Shown here piece by piece: positions 53,779 to 61,940 of a DNA stretch of 64,000 bases (within the stretch, counting starts at the first letter, position 1; each line of letters starts with the position of its first letter). This DNA is from Chitinophagaceae bacterium (GTDB taxonomy: Bacteria; Bacteroidota; Bacteroidia; Chitinophagales; Chitinophagaceae). The position numbers and the translations under genes were made by a program. The notes under the pieces are model-generated. The model saw only the letters and a program-made list of their open reading frames with translations, did not search any database and was not told where the DNA came from. Location of the stretch: positions 62,001 through 126,000 of the forward strand of contig JADKAZ010000006.1 of assembly GCA_016719015.1 (NCBI GenBank), given 5' to 3'.

Positions 53779-54480
53779 ATGTCCGACAATCAAATACTAG
53801 CGTTACAGGAAGCCCAGGCTCTCGTAAATGATCTATTAACAAACAAACTTAGTAAAAATATTAAGTTTCATACACTTCAGCACACTCAGGAAGTGGTAGC
53901 TGCCTGCCAAAGTTTAGCAGATTATCACCAATTACCCGAAGACGACCGTTTTGCTCTTATTCTGGCGGCCTGGTTTCATGATACCGGCTACACTGGCGGT
54001 GAGGCAAAGGATCATGAAGCATTAAGCATAAAACTGGCTACTGATTTTTTAACTATTCATTCTGCCAGTACAGAAGTGAGAGACAAAGTAATTGGTTGCA
54101 TCAATGCCACCCGTATTCCTCAAAGCCCTGACAACCTTCTCGAAAAAATTATTTGTGATGCAGATTTATTTCACCTGGGCACCGATGATTTTAAAGAGAA
54201 AAGCCGCCTGTTGAGAGAAGAAATAAAAGAATTTGGAGAAATAGATATATCAAAAAAAGATTGGAGAAAAACTAATATCCGCTTCCTGGAAGGACATAAA
54301 TACTTTACTGACTATGGTAAAGAAAAATTACAACCAATAAAAGACCAGCACCTGGCTGAACTAAGACAAAAAGATAAAAATACCGATGAAATGAAACCTG
54401 CTAAAACCGAAAAGATTGAAAAAACAGATAAAGCGGATAAAAAAGATAAACCAAAGGAAAAGGAAAGTCCGCCATACTAA
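53779..54480 (+). CDS. HD phosphohydrolase half of a split HD-DUF5706 (Pycsar effector-type) protein
   Basis: The ATG at 53779 starts MSDNQILALQEAQ; 233 residues are read before a stop. Residues about 25-190 are an HD domain with H at FHTLQHT, the HD pair in AAWFHDTGYTGG, and CDADLFHLGTDDF. The tail is Lys/Glu-rich. In the next frame the same kind of charged linker continues (GKSAILTPEAEEAKRKK) into the DUF5706 part, so the stop at 54478 results from one missing base near 54463. The whole product would be about 430 residues: cytosolic HD plus two or three spans. Confidence 0.82.
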   Translation: MSDNQILALQEAQALVNDLLTNKLSKNIKFHTLQHTQEVVAACQSLADYHQLPEDDRFALILAAWFHDTGYTGGEAKDHEALSIKLATDFLTIHSASTEVRDKVIGCINATRIPQSPDNLLEKIICDADLFHLGTDDFKEKSRLLREEIKEFGEIDISKKDWRKTNIRFLEGHKYFTDYGKEKLQPIKDQHLAELRQKDKNTDEMKPAKTEKIEKTDKADKKDKPKEKESPPY

Positions 54481-54548
54481 CTCCCGAGGCCGAAGAAGCT
54501 AAACGGAAAAAAGATAAAGAAAAAGAAGCGGACAGAAGTATTGCAACG

Positions 54549-55076
54549 GTGTTCCGGATTATGGCTAACAACCATATGGCACTTAGCCAGATGGCAGACT
54601 CCAAAGCCAATATACTTATATCGGTGAATGCCATTATTCTTTCTATTCTTATCGGCAATCTGATTGATAAACTGCACACTGACCCGAACCTGCAAATTCC
54701 GCTTGCATTGATTGCCGTGGTTTGTGTGGCATCAATAGTATTTGGTATACTGGCTACCCGGCCCAATGTTTCCAGTGGCAAATTTTCGCATGAAGATATT
54801 GCCAGCAAACGTACCAATCTGTTATTCTTTGGTAATTTTCACAACGCAAGCCTGGAAGATTATAGCTGGGGAATGACAGAAATGCTGGGCGATAAAAACT
54901 ATATGAACTCCAGCATGATCAAAGACAATTATTTTCTCGGAGTGGTACTTGCCAAAAAATACAAATATCTCCGTATTGCGTATAATATTTTCATGTATGG
55001 GCTTATTTTATCCATACTGGCTTTTGTGGTTGCGTCTATGCTACCCGAAGCTACCGAGGTCTATACGGCTGGATAA
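54549..55076 (+). CDS. DUF5706/PycTM membrane half of the split HD protein
   Basis: Read from a GTG at 54549, but the frame is open from about 54464, where it joins the HD half. The domain starts VFRIMANNHMALSQMADSKANILISVNAIILS, the classic DUF5706 beginning, and has spans at about 18-38, 50-72 and 150-170 with LLFFGNFHNASLEDYSWGM between. DUF5706 proteins act as membrane-disrupting effectors in Pycsar defence when bound to cyclic pyrimidines. The HD-fused form is widespread in Bacteroidota and its physiological role is unclear. Confidence 0.8.
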   Translation: MFRIMANNHMALSQMADSKANILISVNAIILSILIGNLIDKLHTDPNLQIPLALIAVVCVASIVFGILATRPNVSSGKFSHEDIASKRTNLLFFGNFHNASLEDYSWGMTEMLGDKNYMNSSMIKDNYFLGVVLAKKYKYLRIAYNIFMYGLILSILAFVVASMLPEATEVYTAG

Positions 55077-55144
55077 ATACAAACTAAACCGCCGGTAACG
55101 ATAAGGAATAAAACTCTCGATGTATTTGTAAGTAAAAAATAATT

Positions 55145-55180
55145 AAAACAGGTCAGCTTTGCTGACCTGTTTTAATTTTA
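55145..55180 (+). terminator. Strong intrinsic terminator after the HD-DUF5706 gene
   Basis: AAAACAGGTCAGC (55145-55157) and GCTGACCTGTTTT (55161-55173) form a perfect 13-bp stem with a three-base loop, followed by AATTTTA. Confidence 0.92.
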
Positions 55181-55266
55181 TGCTATCCCATTGCTGCCCC
55201 CTTAATTACGAAATCTTTTACAGCGGAATGATAACAATTGAGCAGCCCAAATTCTAAAATCATTCA

Positions 55267-55282
55267 TTGGCATGGTTTTTCA
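55267..55282 (+). promoter_or_regulatory. Sigma54-like site upstream of the 193-residue protein
   Basis: TTGGCAT matches the -24 element of sigma54 promoters. Ten bases after GG the sequence is CA instead of GC, preceded by TTTTT. It lies 55 bases before the ATG at 55322. Confidence 0.3.
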
Positions 55283-55321
55283 ACCCTATATTAACTGAAT
55301 TAATCACTTAAGCTCTCCAAT

Positions 55322-55903
55322 ATGTCAATTAATATCTTAGAAACGGTACAACAAAATTTAGGCTATCCTGCTTTACAGAAGATAGATCCCAATACCCAGC
55401 AAGTACTAGAGAATGATAAAACACCCAATCAACTCCACGTCAGCCAGGCCGCTATACCTGCCGTTTTAACTGGTTTCTACAGGTATGTTCAATCTGATGA
55501 GGGTGCGGAAAATTTTTTACGGGGTAATAATTCCTCAAGTTGGTTAAATAAAATTTTTGATAAAAATAAAATCGAAGTTGTTCAAACAATTGCAACTTAT
55601 ACCAACCAATCAAAGCTTGACCCCTTGGCAGAAATGGAGGTAATTGCAAACGAAACAGTGAAAGTGGTAAAGAATATCCTGGGAGCGGATGCCTCGATAA
55701 AAGAAGTAAAAACTTATTTCAGCGGGCAAAAAAACAACATTCTCCTTTATCTGCCTGCTGTATTAAATATAGGAGAACTATTAAATGATTCTACACTGGA
55801 TGATAAAACGAATAAAATGGAAGGCCCCCTCTCCAGTCTGATGCAAAATATAGGCTCCGCCTTTTCTAAACCAGTAAGTGACGAAGAAACAAAAAACTTA
55901 TAA
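55322..55903 (+). CDS. Soluble protein of unknown function (193 aa)
   Basis: No recognised domain and no signal peptide or membrane segment. It is helical and acidic, with segments such as LETVQQNLGYPALQKID, EMEVIANETVKVVKNILGAD and LYLPAVLNIGELLNDSTLDD. The pattern of short helices with Asn and Leu recalls stress-type DUF937 proteins only loosely. A TTGGCAT site upstream and the position beside an NtrC-type gene suggest regulation by that factor. Convergent with the regulator gene, with a weak ACAG/CTGT hairpin and T run behind it. Confidence 0.6.
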   Translation: MSINILETVQQNLGYPALQKIDPNTQQVLENDKTPNQLHVSQAAIPAVLTGFYRYVQSDEGAENFLRGNNSSSWLNKIFDKNKIEVVQTIATYTNQSKLDPLAEMEVIANETVKVVKNILGADASIKEVKTYFSGQKNNILLYLPAVLNIGELLNDSTLDDKTNKMEGPLSSLMQNIGSAFSKPVSDEETKNL

Positions 55904-56033
55904 GAATGAACAGTGCCCTGTCTTTTTGTTTTATTCATTCCGCCAGCTAAATGTTATCCTTTTTTTACAGAACGATTTTACGGATTGTACTAAAAAGCAT
56001 TAAGCAAACAGAAAAGAAAAGACACGGTTAGGT

Positions 56034-57470
56034 TTATTCCTTAATACTATTAGATTCTTCGTAATGCCTGATTTTATTATACAGGGTTTTCCGGTCAATT
56101 TTTAAAGCTTCTGCAGCTTTGGTTTTATTAAACTTTACCTGCTTCAGCACATTCATAATCATTTCATATTCTGCCTGGGAGGCAGCCACCTTAAGATCAG
56201 CAGGTGGTTGCTTATGTGCATCAAATGCATTTTCCTGGTTTATTACAGGTGGAGGTGCAGAAATGGGTTTTAATGGATTCCCGATTATTTCCCACGGAAG
56301 GACATTTGTTGTAATTTTTCCGCTTGCTGCCAGGAGTCCTGCCCTCCTTATAACATTGCGGAGTTCCCGTAAGTTGCCCGGCCAGTCATAGTTTAAAAAC
56401 AGCTGCATTACTTCTTCATCAAACCCTTCGAATTTTTTATTTAATTCAGCACAGGTTTTCTTTAGAAAAAAATCAGCAAACATTGCAATGTCTTCCTTTC
56501 TTTCCCGCAAGGGCGGTATGGATATTGAAAACTCATTAAAGCGGTGGTATAAATCTTCCCTGAATTTTCCATTGCGATAAGCCTCCTGGAGATTTTCATT
56601 GGAAGCAACGATTACTCTTGTATCGGTATCGATGTCTTTATTACTGCCTACTCTTTTAAATTTACGTTCCTGGATTACTCTTAATAAAGTAGCCTGTACA
56701 TCAAGTGGCAGGTTAGATACTTCATCTAAAAAGAGAGTACCCCCGTCTGCCACTTCAAATATTCCTTCTTTATCAGTTAATGCACCGGTAAACGACCCTT
56801 TGACATGACCAAACAATTCACTGGCAGCAAGTTCTCTCGATATAGTACCGCAGTCAACCGCAATAAAAGGCTTATTGCTTCGGTTACTGTTTTGATGAAT
56901 CGCTTTGGCCATCACCTCTTTACCTGTTCCGCTTTCGCCGTACAGTATTACACTGTAATTGGTGGGTGCCACCAGCTCAATTTGATTGTATAATTCTATT
57001 GTGCGGGGTGAAATACCTAAAAGTACTTCCTCCGGATCAATAGTAAAGTATTTCCCCGCCGAGCTTTGCGGAATTGAAATATTAGTAGCATCTGCTTTAA
57101 TTAATGGGGGAGAATCATCTAACCCTTTGTTGATCAGATTAATTAATTCTTCTGGAATTAAAGGTTTAGTAATGTAATCAAAAGCACCATAACGCATTAC
57201 TTCTACCGCCATCTTCACATCGGAATAACCGGTAATAATAATGACTATCACATCAGGATTAATACTCTTGATCTTCTGCAACACTTTTCTTCCATCCATA
57301 TCCCCCAGCCGGAAATCACATAGTACCAGATCAAATTTGCTCTCGTTGAATTTCTCTAATCCTTTGTGTCCGGTGTGAGCTGTTTCCGTTTCAAAACCCT
57401 TACGTTGCAAGAATTGACTGAGCAACTGGCACATATCCAAATCATCATCTATAATCAGTATTCTCCTCAT
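56034..57470 (-). CDS. Sigma54-dependent response regulator (NtrC family)
   Basis: A 478-residue activator: receiver domain (1-120, acidic pocket D8-D10, phosphorylation site D52, K102 region ITKPL), AAA+ domain (about 155-390) with Walker A GESGTGKE, the sigma54-contact loop GSFTGA (canonical GAFTGA with Ala to Ser), Walker B GGTLFLDEV and the R-finger region, and a Fis-type helix-turn-helix at the end (KAAEALKIDRKTLYNKIRHY). It would be phosphorylated by a histidine kinase and open sigma54 promoters. A CHASE3 kinase and a single receiver lie next to it. Confidence 0.94.
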   Translation of the reverse strand: MRRILIIDDDLDMCQLLSQFLQRKGFETETAHTGHKGLEKFNESKFDLVLCDFRLGDMDGRKVLQKIKSINPDVIVIIITGYSDVKMAVEVMRYGAFDYITKPLIPEELINLINKGLDDSPPLIKADATNISIPQSSAGKYFTIDPEEVLLGISPRTIELYNQIELVAPTNYSVILYGESGTGKEVMAKAIHQNSNRSNKPFIAVDCGTISRELAASELFGHVKGSFTGALTDKEGIFEVADGGTLFLDEVSNLPLDVQATLLRVIQERKFKRVGSNKDIDTDTRVIVASNENLQEAYRNGKFREDLYHRFNEFSISIPPLRERKEDIAMFADFFLKKTCAELNKKFEGFDEEVMQLFLNYDWPGNLRELRNVIRRAGLLAASGKITTNVLPWEIIGNPLKPISAPPPVINQENAFDAHKQPPADLKVAASQAEYEMIMNVLKQVKFNKTKAAEALKIDRKTLYNKIRHYEESNSIKE

Positions 57471-57649
57471 ATGAGCTTATTTAGGCAAAATTATCGAAAA
57501 GGTTAACCAAACTGCTTTTTGATTACTATTAGCAGTTTTCTGATTGGGCAGTAGAAAAATTCAACCTGTTTGAGGAAGAAAATCAACCATCCTGATCATC
57601 TTTAAACAAATGAGATGCCGATATCTGGTCACATCTCGCTTTAATTGCA

Positions 57650-57665
57650 TTGGCAAGTCTTTTGT
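57650..57665 (+). promoter_or_regulatory. Sigma54-like site upstream of the receiver gene
   Basis: TTGGCA followed by ten bases after GG and then GT (consensus GC), with TTTT just before it. Best match of the four such sites in this region. The ATG of the receiver gene is at 57727. Confidence 0.4.
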
Positions 57666-57726
57666 GAATAATAAAACCATGTTAACTCCGGTATCCTTTA
57701 GTGATTATCCCCCAATCATAGCCTTC

Positions 57727-58080
57727 ATGAAAAAAATATTAATTGTGGATGATGAAGAAGATATCTGTTACTTTTTAAGTCGAAGCCTCTCCAAAAGAGG
57801 CTTTATAACAGATACCTCTTATTCTTTATCCCAGGCTGAAAAACAGCTGGAAGTATCAACCCCTGACATATTATTGCTGGATAATCATTTACCGGATGGA
57901 AAAGGGATTGACTTTGTCCCGAAGATTAATCAAAAATATCCGGCGTTAAAGGTAATCATGATAACGGCACATGATAGTCCGGAAGACAGATTAAAGGCTC
58001 ACAATAATGGAATTCAATATTTTTTATCCAAACCCTTCAGCCTTGCAACAATCAACCAGATAATTGATTCAGTAGCCTAA
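57727..58080 (+). CDS. Single-domain response regulator (CheY-like receiver)
   Basis: The ATG at 57727 starts MKKILIVDDEEDICYFLSRSL; the frame is open from 57610 but the extra part has no domain and covers the upstream site. The 117 residues are one receiver domain: acidic pair in VDDEED, phospho-acceptor aspartate in LLLDNHLPDGKG, Thr in MITAHDS and Lys in LSKPFS. With no output domain it probably relays phosphate or binds a partner protein. It sits between the NtrC-type regulator and the histidine kinase, converging with the latter. Confidence 0.88.
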   Translation: MKKILIVDDEEDICYFLSRSLSKRGFITDTSYSLSQAEKQLEVSTPDILLLDNHLPDGKGIDFVPKINQKYPALKVIMITAHDSPEDRLKAHNNGIQYFLSKPFSLATINQIIDSVA

Positions 58081-58146
58081 GACTAATATGCGTTCTTTTA
58101 GCCCCGTTTTGTGGAATTAATTACCCGAAAAGCGAATTCTTGATTA

Positions 58147-58395
58147 TTACTTTGGAAAATCCAGTATTATGGTGAAACTGGTGCCTTTTCCAGGTGCTGT
58201 ATCTACTACAATTTCTCCCTTGTGATTGAGGATTATATTTTGCGTATGCGTTAATCCAAGTCCGTTGCCTTTGGCCTTACTGGTAAAATAAGGTTCAAAT
58301 AACCGGTTAGCTGATTCACTGTCTAAACCAGGGCCATTATCCCGTATTCTTACTTTACATTTATCATTCTCTCCTTTGGTTTCCAGTGTAAGCAT
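58147..58395 (-). CDS. Histidine kinase, ATPase-domain fragment (3' piece of split gene)
   Basis: These 82 residues hold the G1 box IRDNGPGLD and G2 box GNGLGLTHTQNI of an HATPase_c domain and complete the kinase whose front lies at 58397-59571. At 58395-58410 the minus strand reads GAGAGTAAAAGAAGG; with three instead of four A in the run it continues as ESKEGSMLTLE, which fits a kinase. The break is therefore a single inserted A. Confidence 0.85.
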   Translation of the reverse strand: MLTLETKGENDKCKVRIRDNGPGLDSESANRLFEPYFTSKAKGNGLGLTHTQNIILNHKGEIVVDTAPGKGTSFTIILDFPK

Positions 58396-58396
58396 A

Positions 58397-59194
58397 CTAC
58401 CTTCTTTTACTCTCCATTGCTTCTATCGCATTGATAATGATATTAAGAAAAGCAATTTTAATTTTCTCCTTATCTACCGCTACATCACAAATATCCCTGC
58501 TGTATTTTTTTACTACTTCTACATTCGCAAGGGTTATCCTGTCTTCCGCTTCTTTGAGGGCATCATCCAGTAAATCATTAATTGATATTTTCTCAGTAGC
58601 CAGTTCAGAAGATTTTGTTGAATTTAATAAATCTGAAATAAGCTGGTTGATACGGTTACTATTTCGTTTTATTATATCAAAAAGCATAGTAGATGATTCA
58701 TCCGGTTGGACTACTACTTCCGTTTGCAGCTGGTCAACAGCCAGATCAATATTGGTGAGAGGATTCCTTACTTCATGTGCGATGGTACGGGCAATACGTC
58801 CGGTGGCTGCAAACTTTTCAATACTCCGGATGCGGATAAGTTCTGCATTAGCTTTATTTAACTGTACCACCTTTTTTTTAAGTTCATCCTGGTAATTATA
58901 TACCTCCGTCAGCACCAGTTTACGGGCTATATTCTCCCTGAGATAGGTTAAATATGCAAAAATAATCAGGATAAAAGCGATTAGCAGAGATATAATAGTA
59001 AGGCTATTGATTATTACAATGTTTGTTTTTAAATTTTCGTCTCTTACAGTGAGTAGCCTTTTTTCCTCGTTCTGCAATAGGGCCACTTCCGACCTGCAAA
59101 CATCCATTGTCCCCTTTGAAAGGATCATTTGATTGATCAGCGAGTCACCAATCTGTTGGACCCCATTATCAAATTGCTTCACAAGCACCGACAA
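58397..59194 (-). CDS. Histidine kinase, central fragment (membrane span, HisKA and N box)
   Basis: 265 residues with a membrane segment (about 62-84), a coiled linker, the HisKA domain with phospho-histidine in IARTIAHEVRNPLTN, and the N box NIIINAIEAME. The N-terminal part continues the CHASE3 sensor of the next fragment: the two frames overlap at 59179-59194 and join with a one-base change. The kinase would sense a periplasmic or membrane signal and probably phosphorylates the neighbouring receivers. Confidence 0.88.
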   Translation of the reverse strand: MSVLVKQFDNGVQQIGDSLINQMILSKGTMDVCRSEVALLQNEEKRLLTVRDENLKTNIVIINSLTIISLLIAFILIIFAYLTYLRENIARKLVLTEVYNYQDELKKKVVQLNKANAELIRIRSIEKFAATGRIARTIAHEVRNPLTNIDLAVDQLQTEVVVQPDESSTMLFDIIKRNSNRINQLISDLLNSTKSSELATEKISINDLLDDALKEAEDRITLANVEVVKKYSRDICDVAVDKEKIKIAFLNIIINAIEAMESKRR

Positions 59195-59571
59195 AGGTTG
59201 AGCCTCCGCTCATAAGTCTCCTTAAGTCTGTTCAGTCGTTCCTGCTGCGTTGGATTGTCACTTGCCAGTAGCTTTGTCTCATTATAAAGAGAGTCGGTTA
59301 ATTTTTTTGATCCGTAATAATGTAAGAGAAATTCACTTTGTTTTGTGGCGAGGTAGCCCCTGACCCCCGATTCAGCATCGTTTAATGTTGACAATATTTT
59401 TTCCAGGTTAATGATCAGTTTGTTGGTGCTTTTTATTGTGGATGATTGCTTTACCAGTTGCCGGTTGGCATAGAAGGTTATGAAACAGGCGATAATCAAA
59501 AGTAGAAAAGCAATACTATACACCCACAGGATGCGTTTGCGCCGTTTCTCGAACTTTAATATTCTTTCCAT
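59179..59571 (-). CDS. Histidine kinase, N-terminal CHASE3 fragment
   Basis: 130 residues: short basic start, first membrane span (about 13-33), and the first half of a CHASE3 sensor (STNKLIINLEKILSTLNDAESGVRGYLATKQSEFL in pieces). The reading frame ends abnormally in RRLNLCRCL, where the domain should continue with the central fragment (LVKQFDNG). The natural gene would be 58147-59571, about 475 residues. Confidence 0.85.
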   Translation of the reverse strand: MERILKFEKRRKRILWVYSIAFLLLIIACFITFYANRQLVKQSSTIKSTNKLIINLEKILSTLNDAESGVRGYLATKQSEFLLHYYGSKKLTDSLYNETKLLASDNPTQQERLNRLKETYERRLNLCRCL

Positions 59572-59878
59572 GTCTTATTAAATTCCTGTGCATTATTAAA
59601 CTGGTCATTGAGAAAAGTAGCATTTCTGATACCCATCTCTAAACAGCTCAGTTGCTATTAAACTAAAGGTAAGCTCTGTTGCCCCAAATCAATTCTTTTG
59701 CAACTACTATTCCAACATTTACAACTAGTGATGTAGTTGATTTTCCCCTACCGGGTAATTTAATGCACAAACTTTCGCAGGCTTAAAATAATTATAAGTC
59801 ATACAGATTTGGCATAAAATTTAATCTACTGAAAGAAGATCGGCTAAAAATATTTTATTTCATTTAAACTACTTTATT
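59572..59878. other. 307-base intergenic region with a sigma54-like site
   Basis: Divergent region between the histidine kinase and the DUF1328 gene, with no coding sequence seen. At 59809-59824 TTGGCAT is followed by an AT-rich tract; ten bases after GG the sequence is AA instead of GC. The DUF1328 ATG is 55 bases farther. Confidence 0.35.
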
Positions 59879-60052
59879 ATGCTACGTTGGTCAGTCATCT
59901 TCTTAATAATTGCCATTGTTGCTGCTGTTTTTGGATTTGGCGGTATTGCCGGTGGCGCAGCTTCTATTGCTAAAATTCTTTTTGTCATCTTCCTGATTCT
60001 TTTTGTTATCACCCTGGTTACCGGAAGAAAAGGTGGTGCCACAGGCATCTAA
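59879..60052 (+). CDS. DUF1328 (YtjA-like) small membrane protein
   Basis: A 57-residue protein with two membrane segments separated by Gly-rich FGFGGIAGGAAS and ending in VTGRKGGATGI. Start MLRWSVIFLIIAIVAAVFGF is the family signature. These proteins of the UPF0391 type are induced under envelope or general stress in several bacteria, with no defined activity. First of several small membrane-protein genes on this strand. Confidence 0.88.
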   Translation: MLRWSVIFLIIAIVAAVFGFGGIAGGAASIAKILFVIFLILFVITLVTGRKGGATGI

Positions 60053-60099
60053 GACTACGCATTTTAGACCGTACCCTATTACTTTTATATTGATTAGTT

Positions 60100-60360
60100 A
60101 TGAAACGAACACCATTGCTGGTTTTAGGTCTGGTATTTCTAGGCTTATTGGTAACCTGCCTGTTTTACCCGGCTTGTTCCGGCAAGATGCAAATTGCCTT
60201 AATTGTAGAGCTTATTTTCTTTGCCCATTTTGCAATGGTGAAAGAAAACCGGACGTTGTCTGAAATATCAAATATTAATACACCCAATGAATCTGGTCTA
60301 AAAGAAGAAAATAAGGTGGAAGTTGAGTCAGCAAAATCGGATGTTCAGAAAGTGTATTAG
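60100..60360 (+). CDS. Small two-span membrane protein
   Basis: 86 residues with hydrophobic segments at about 5-24 and 30-47 and a charged tail (KEENKVEVESAKSD). A PACSG between the spans might suggest a lipobox, but the spacing is poor. No family recognised. It lies 47 bases after the DUF1328 gene and 37 before the next small gene, so it is probably in the same transcript. Confidence 0.55.
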   Translation: MKRTPLLVLGLVFLGLLVTCLFYPACSGKMQIALIVELIFFAHFAMVKENRTLSEISNINTPNESGLKEENKVEVESAKSDVQKVY

Positions 60361-60397
60361 CAATAATCATCATCTTTTACAGTTTTAAATATTTCGA

Positions 60398-60589
60398 ATG
60401 AAAAGAAACCTATTATTACTAAGTATTACTGTTATGACAGGCTGGATAATCGGTTTTTTCATTTTGAAACTTCCTTCTGTTGTACACACATTATTGCTTT
60501 TATCGGTGGTGCTTTATATACGTTCACTTATGCATAATTCGGTTTCAGCTTCTCAAAAATTTTACAGGACTGATAAATCTATCAAATAG
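60398..60589 (+). CDS. Small two-span membrane protein (DUF5670/lmo0937-like)
   Basis: 63 residues; spans at about 4-22 and 27-45 linked by KLPSV. The TGWIIGFF-x-VVHTLLLLSVV plan is like lmo0937-type proteins (GFF...IHILLVIAV). These are tiny proteins of unknown role often near stress genes. Confidence 0.55.
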   Translation: MKRNLLLLSITVMTGWIIGFFILKLPSVVHTLLLLSVVLYIRSLMHNSVSASQKFYRTDKSIK

Positions 60590-60624
60590 TTCATACCGCT
60601 CTTTAATTTATTAAACCAGGTGCT

Positions 60625-60640
60625 TTGGCATGATTTTTTA
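60625..60640 (+). promoter_or_regulatory. Sigma54-like site upstream of the YtxH gene
   Basis: TTGGCAT followed by GATTTTTTA; ten bases after GG the sequence is TA instead of GC. It is 58 bases before the YtxH ATG and closely resembles the site at 55267. Confidence 0.3.
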
Positions 60641-60684
60641 AATGAATTTAAAAGAAATATTTTTCAACATTTAAAACAATTATT

Positions 60685-60960
60685 ATGAGTTCAAAAATTC
60701 TAGTAGGCTTTTTAGCCGGTGCAGCAGTAGGTGCGTTAGCAGGTATTTTATTTGCTCCTGATAAAGGATCCAATACCAGGCAAAAAATTGCTGATAAAAC
60801 AGGTGATATTAAAGATTCGGTAAAAAATTCGTATAACGAGTTTGTTGATGGAGTAAAGCAAACTTATGCTGGCGCAAAGGAAGAAGCAGAAGATTTTGCA
60901 AATAAAGCAAAAGCAAAGTTAGATGGTGTAGAGCATGAAGTAAAAAATGCTATGTCCTGA
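60685..60960 (+). CDS. YtxH-domain protein
   Basis: 91 residues: an N-terminal Gly/Ala-rich membrane segment (GFLAGAAVGALAGILFAPDKG, in pieces, about 7-27) with the FAPDKGSNTRQKIADKTGD that defines YtxH, then an amphipathic helix with Lys/Glu repeats. YtxH proteins are general-stress proteins; some annotations call them gas vesicle proteins, but no gvp cluster is here. It belongs to the small membrane-protein series. Confidence 0.88.
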   Translation: MSSKILVGFLAGAAVGALAGILFAPDKGSNTRQKIADKTGDIKDSVKNSYNEFVDGVKQTYAGAKEEAEDFANKAKAKLDGVEHEVKNAMS

Positions 60961-61006
60961 TCAACGGGAATGATTAACAATCCAACACACATAAAAACCG
61001 TTTACG

Positions 61007-61303
61007 ATGCCCTCCACAATTGAACATTTAGAAAACCTGGTTTCCCATGCCGGTGATGTAGCAGAAACGAAAGTAGAACTATGGAAACTCCGGGCAGCAG
61101 GAAAAATTTCGGAAACAGTTTCATCACTTATTTCGGTAATTGCAATATCAATATTGACCATTGCAGCACTTACTATTATAAGTATTGGAATTGCATTCTG
61201 GATAGGGTCTGAGATGGGGAAAACAAGTTATGGATTTTTTATCGTAGGTGGTTTTTATGCGGTTGTTGGTATACTGGTATACTTTCAGAGGAAATTGGAT
61301 TAA
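61007..61303 (+). CDS. Holin-X (phage holin superfamily 6-like) membrane protein
   Basis: 98 residues: an amphipathic N-terminal helix (about 5-35, VAETKVELWKLRAAGKISE) and two membrane segments (about 40-62 and 72-93), the layout of Actinobacteria Holin-X/DUF1469 proteins. Despite the name, there are no phage genes nearby; in Bacteroidota such genes usually accompany ytxH and are thought to act in envelope stress. It follows ytxH by 46 bases. Confidence 0.8.
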   Translation: MPSTIEHLENLVSHAGDVAETKVELWKLRAAGKISETVSSLISVIAISILTIAALTIISIGIAFWIGSEMGKTSYGFFIVGGFYAVVGILVYFQRKLD

Positions 61304-61363
61304 AAATCCTGTGAGTAATCTTATAATAGACAAAATAATCAAATAGTGGCAACCTCTGTTTCA

Positions 61364-61719
61364 ATGAGGAAAGGTCTGGAGAGCAGGATTCTGGAATTGG
61401 AAAAAAACAGACCCTCCAGGTAATTGAGTTAAAAAAAATCTGCGGTTGATATCGTTGGAAGTTTTACTCCTGCCAATATTATAAAAAGTGCTTTAAAAAT
61501 GTGGCACAATCACCAGATTTACGCAGTTCAGCTTTAAATACTGCTATAGGAATTGGTGCTGGTTTCCTCGGAAAGAAATTAGTAGTGGGCAAATCCGGTA
61601 ATATATTTAAAAGAATAATTGGCTCTACCCTCCAATTGGGTATTGCTAATTTTATACGAAAAAAAATTCCTCAGATACAGGAACATCGCCAGTCGCATCC
61701 TCAGGAGATGGCTGAATAG
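61364..61719 (+). pseudogene. Small helical protein gene disrupted by three A-run indels
   Basis: The last 72 residues (GTG 61501 to 61719) are open and read LGKKLVVGKSGNIFKRI, a conserved type in the Bacteroidota ytxH/holin cluster. The expected N-terminal part is in the DNA, starting at ATG 61364 (RKGLESRILELE), but three runs of A differ by one base from a continuous frame: 7 A at 61401 (8 needed), 8 A at 61431 (7 needed), and 5 A at 61495 (6 needed). Corrected, the frame gives VIELKKSAVDIVGSF and NIIKSALKNVAQS. I think this is sequence error rather than a dead gene. Confidence 0.65.
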
Positions 61720-61845
61720 CGATAATACCTGGCTGTTTGTCCGGGCATGTTGAAGTTGTTCATATTATACTATTGTCCTAATAGTCTCTTCAACCGGCCC
61801 GGACTAACACCAAAATTTTTTTAACAGTAACGGGTTAAAGCCTAT

Positions 61846-61883
61846 AAAAGAGCTGAGTTGAAAGATTCGGCTCTTTTATTATT
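61846..61883 (+). terminator. Intrinsic terminator of the small-protein cluster
   Basis: AAAAGAGC (61846-61853) and GCTCTTTT (61870-61877) pair around a 16-base loop, followed by ATTATTAAATTTT. Confidence 0.7.
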
Positions 61884-61940
61884 AAATTTTATCCCACCTT
61901 TATGGCAAGGCATAGCTTTCAACTAAGAAATAGTTACCGA

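Noticed and set aside
58147..59571. Histidine kinase as a real pseudogene
   Set aside because: Both breaks are single-base changes, one in an A run, and all catalytic boxes remain; sequence error is more likely.
60003..60263. Open frame of 86 codons overlapping the DUF1328 and next small gene
   Set aside because: It lies in another frame across two better genes, has poor composition (many Cys/Arg/Pro) and no start signal.
60685..60960. YtxH as gas vesicle protein
   Set aside because: No gvpA or other gas vesicle gene; YtxH is often misnamed this way.
61007..61303. Holin-X gene as sign of a prophage
   Set aside because: No integrase, capsid, tail or lysin gene nearby; this family is common in chromosomal stress clusters.
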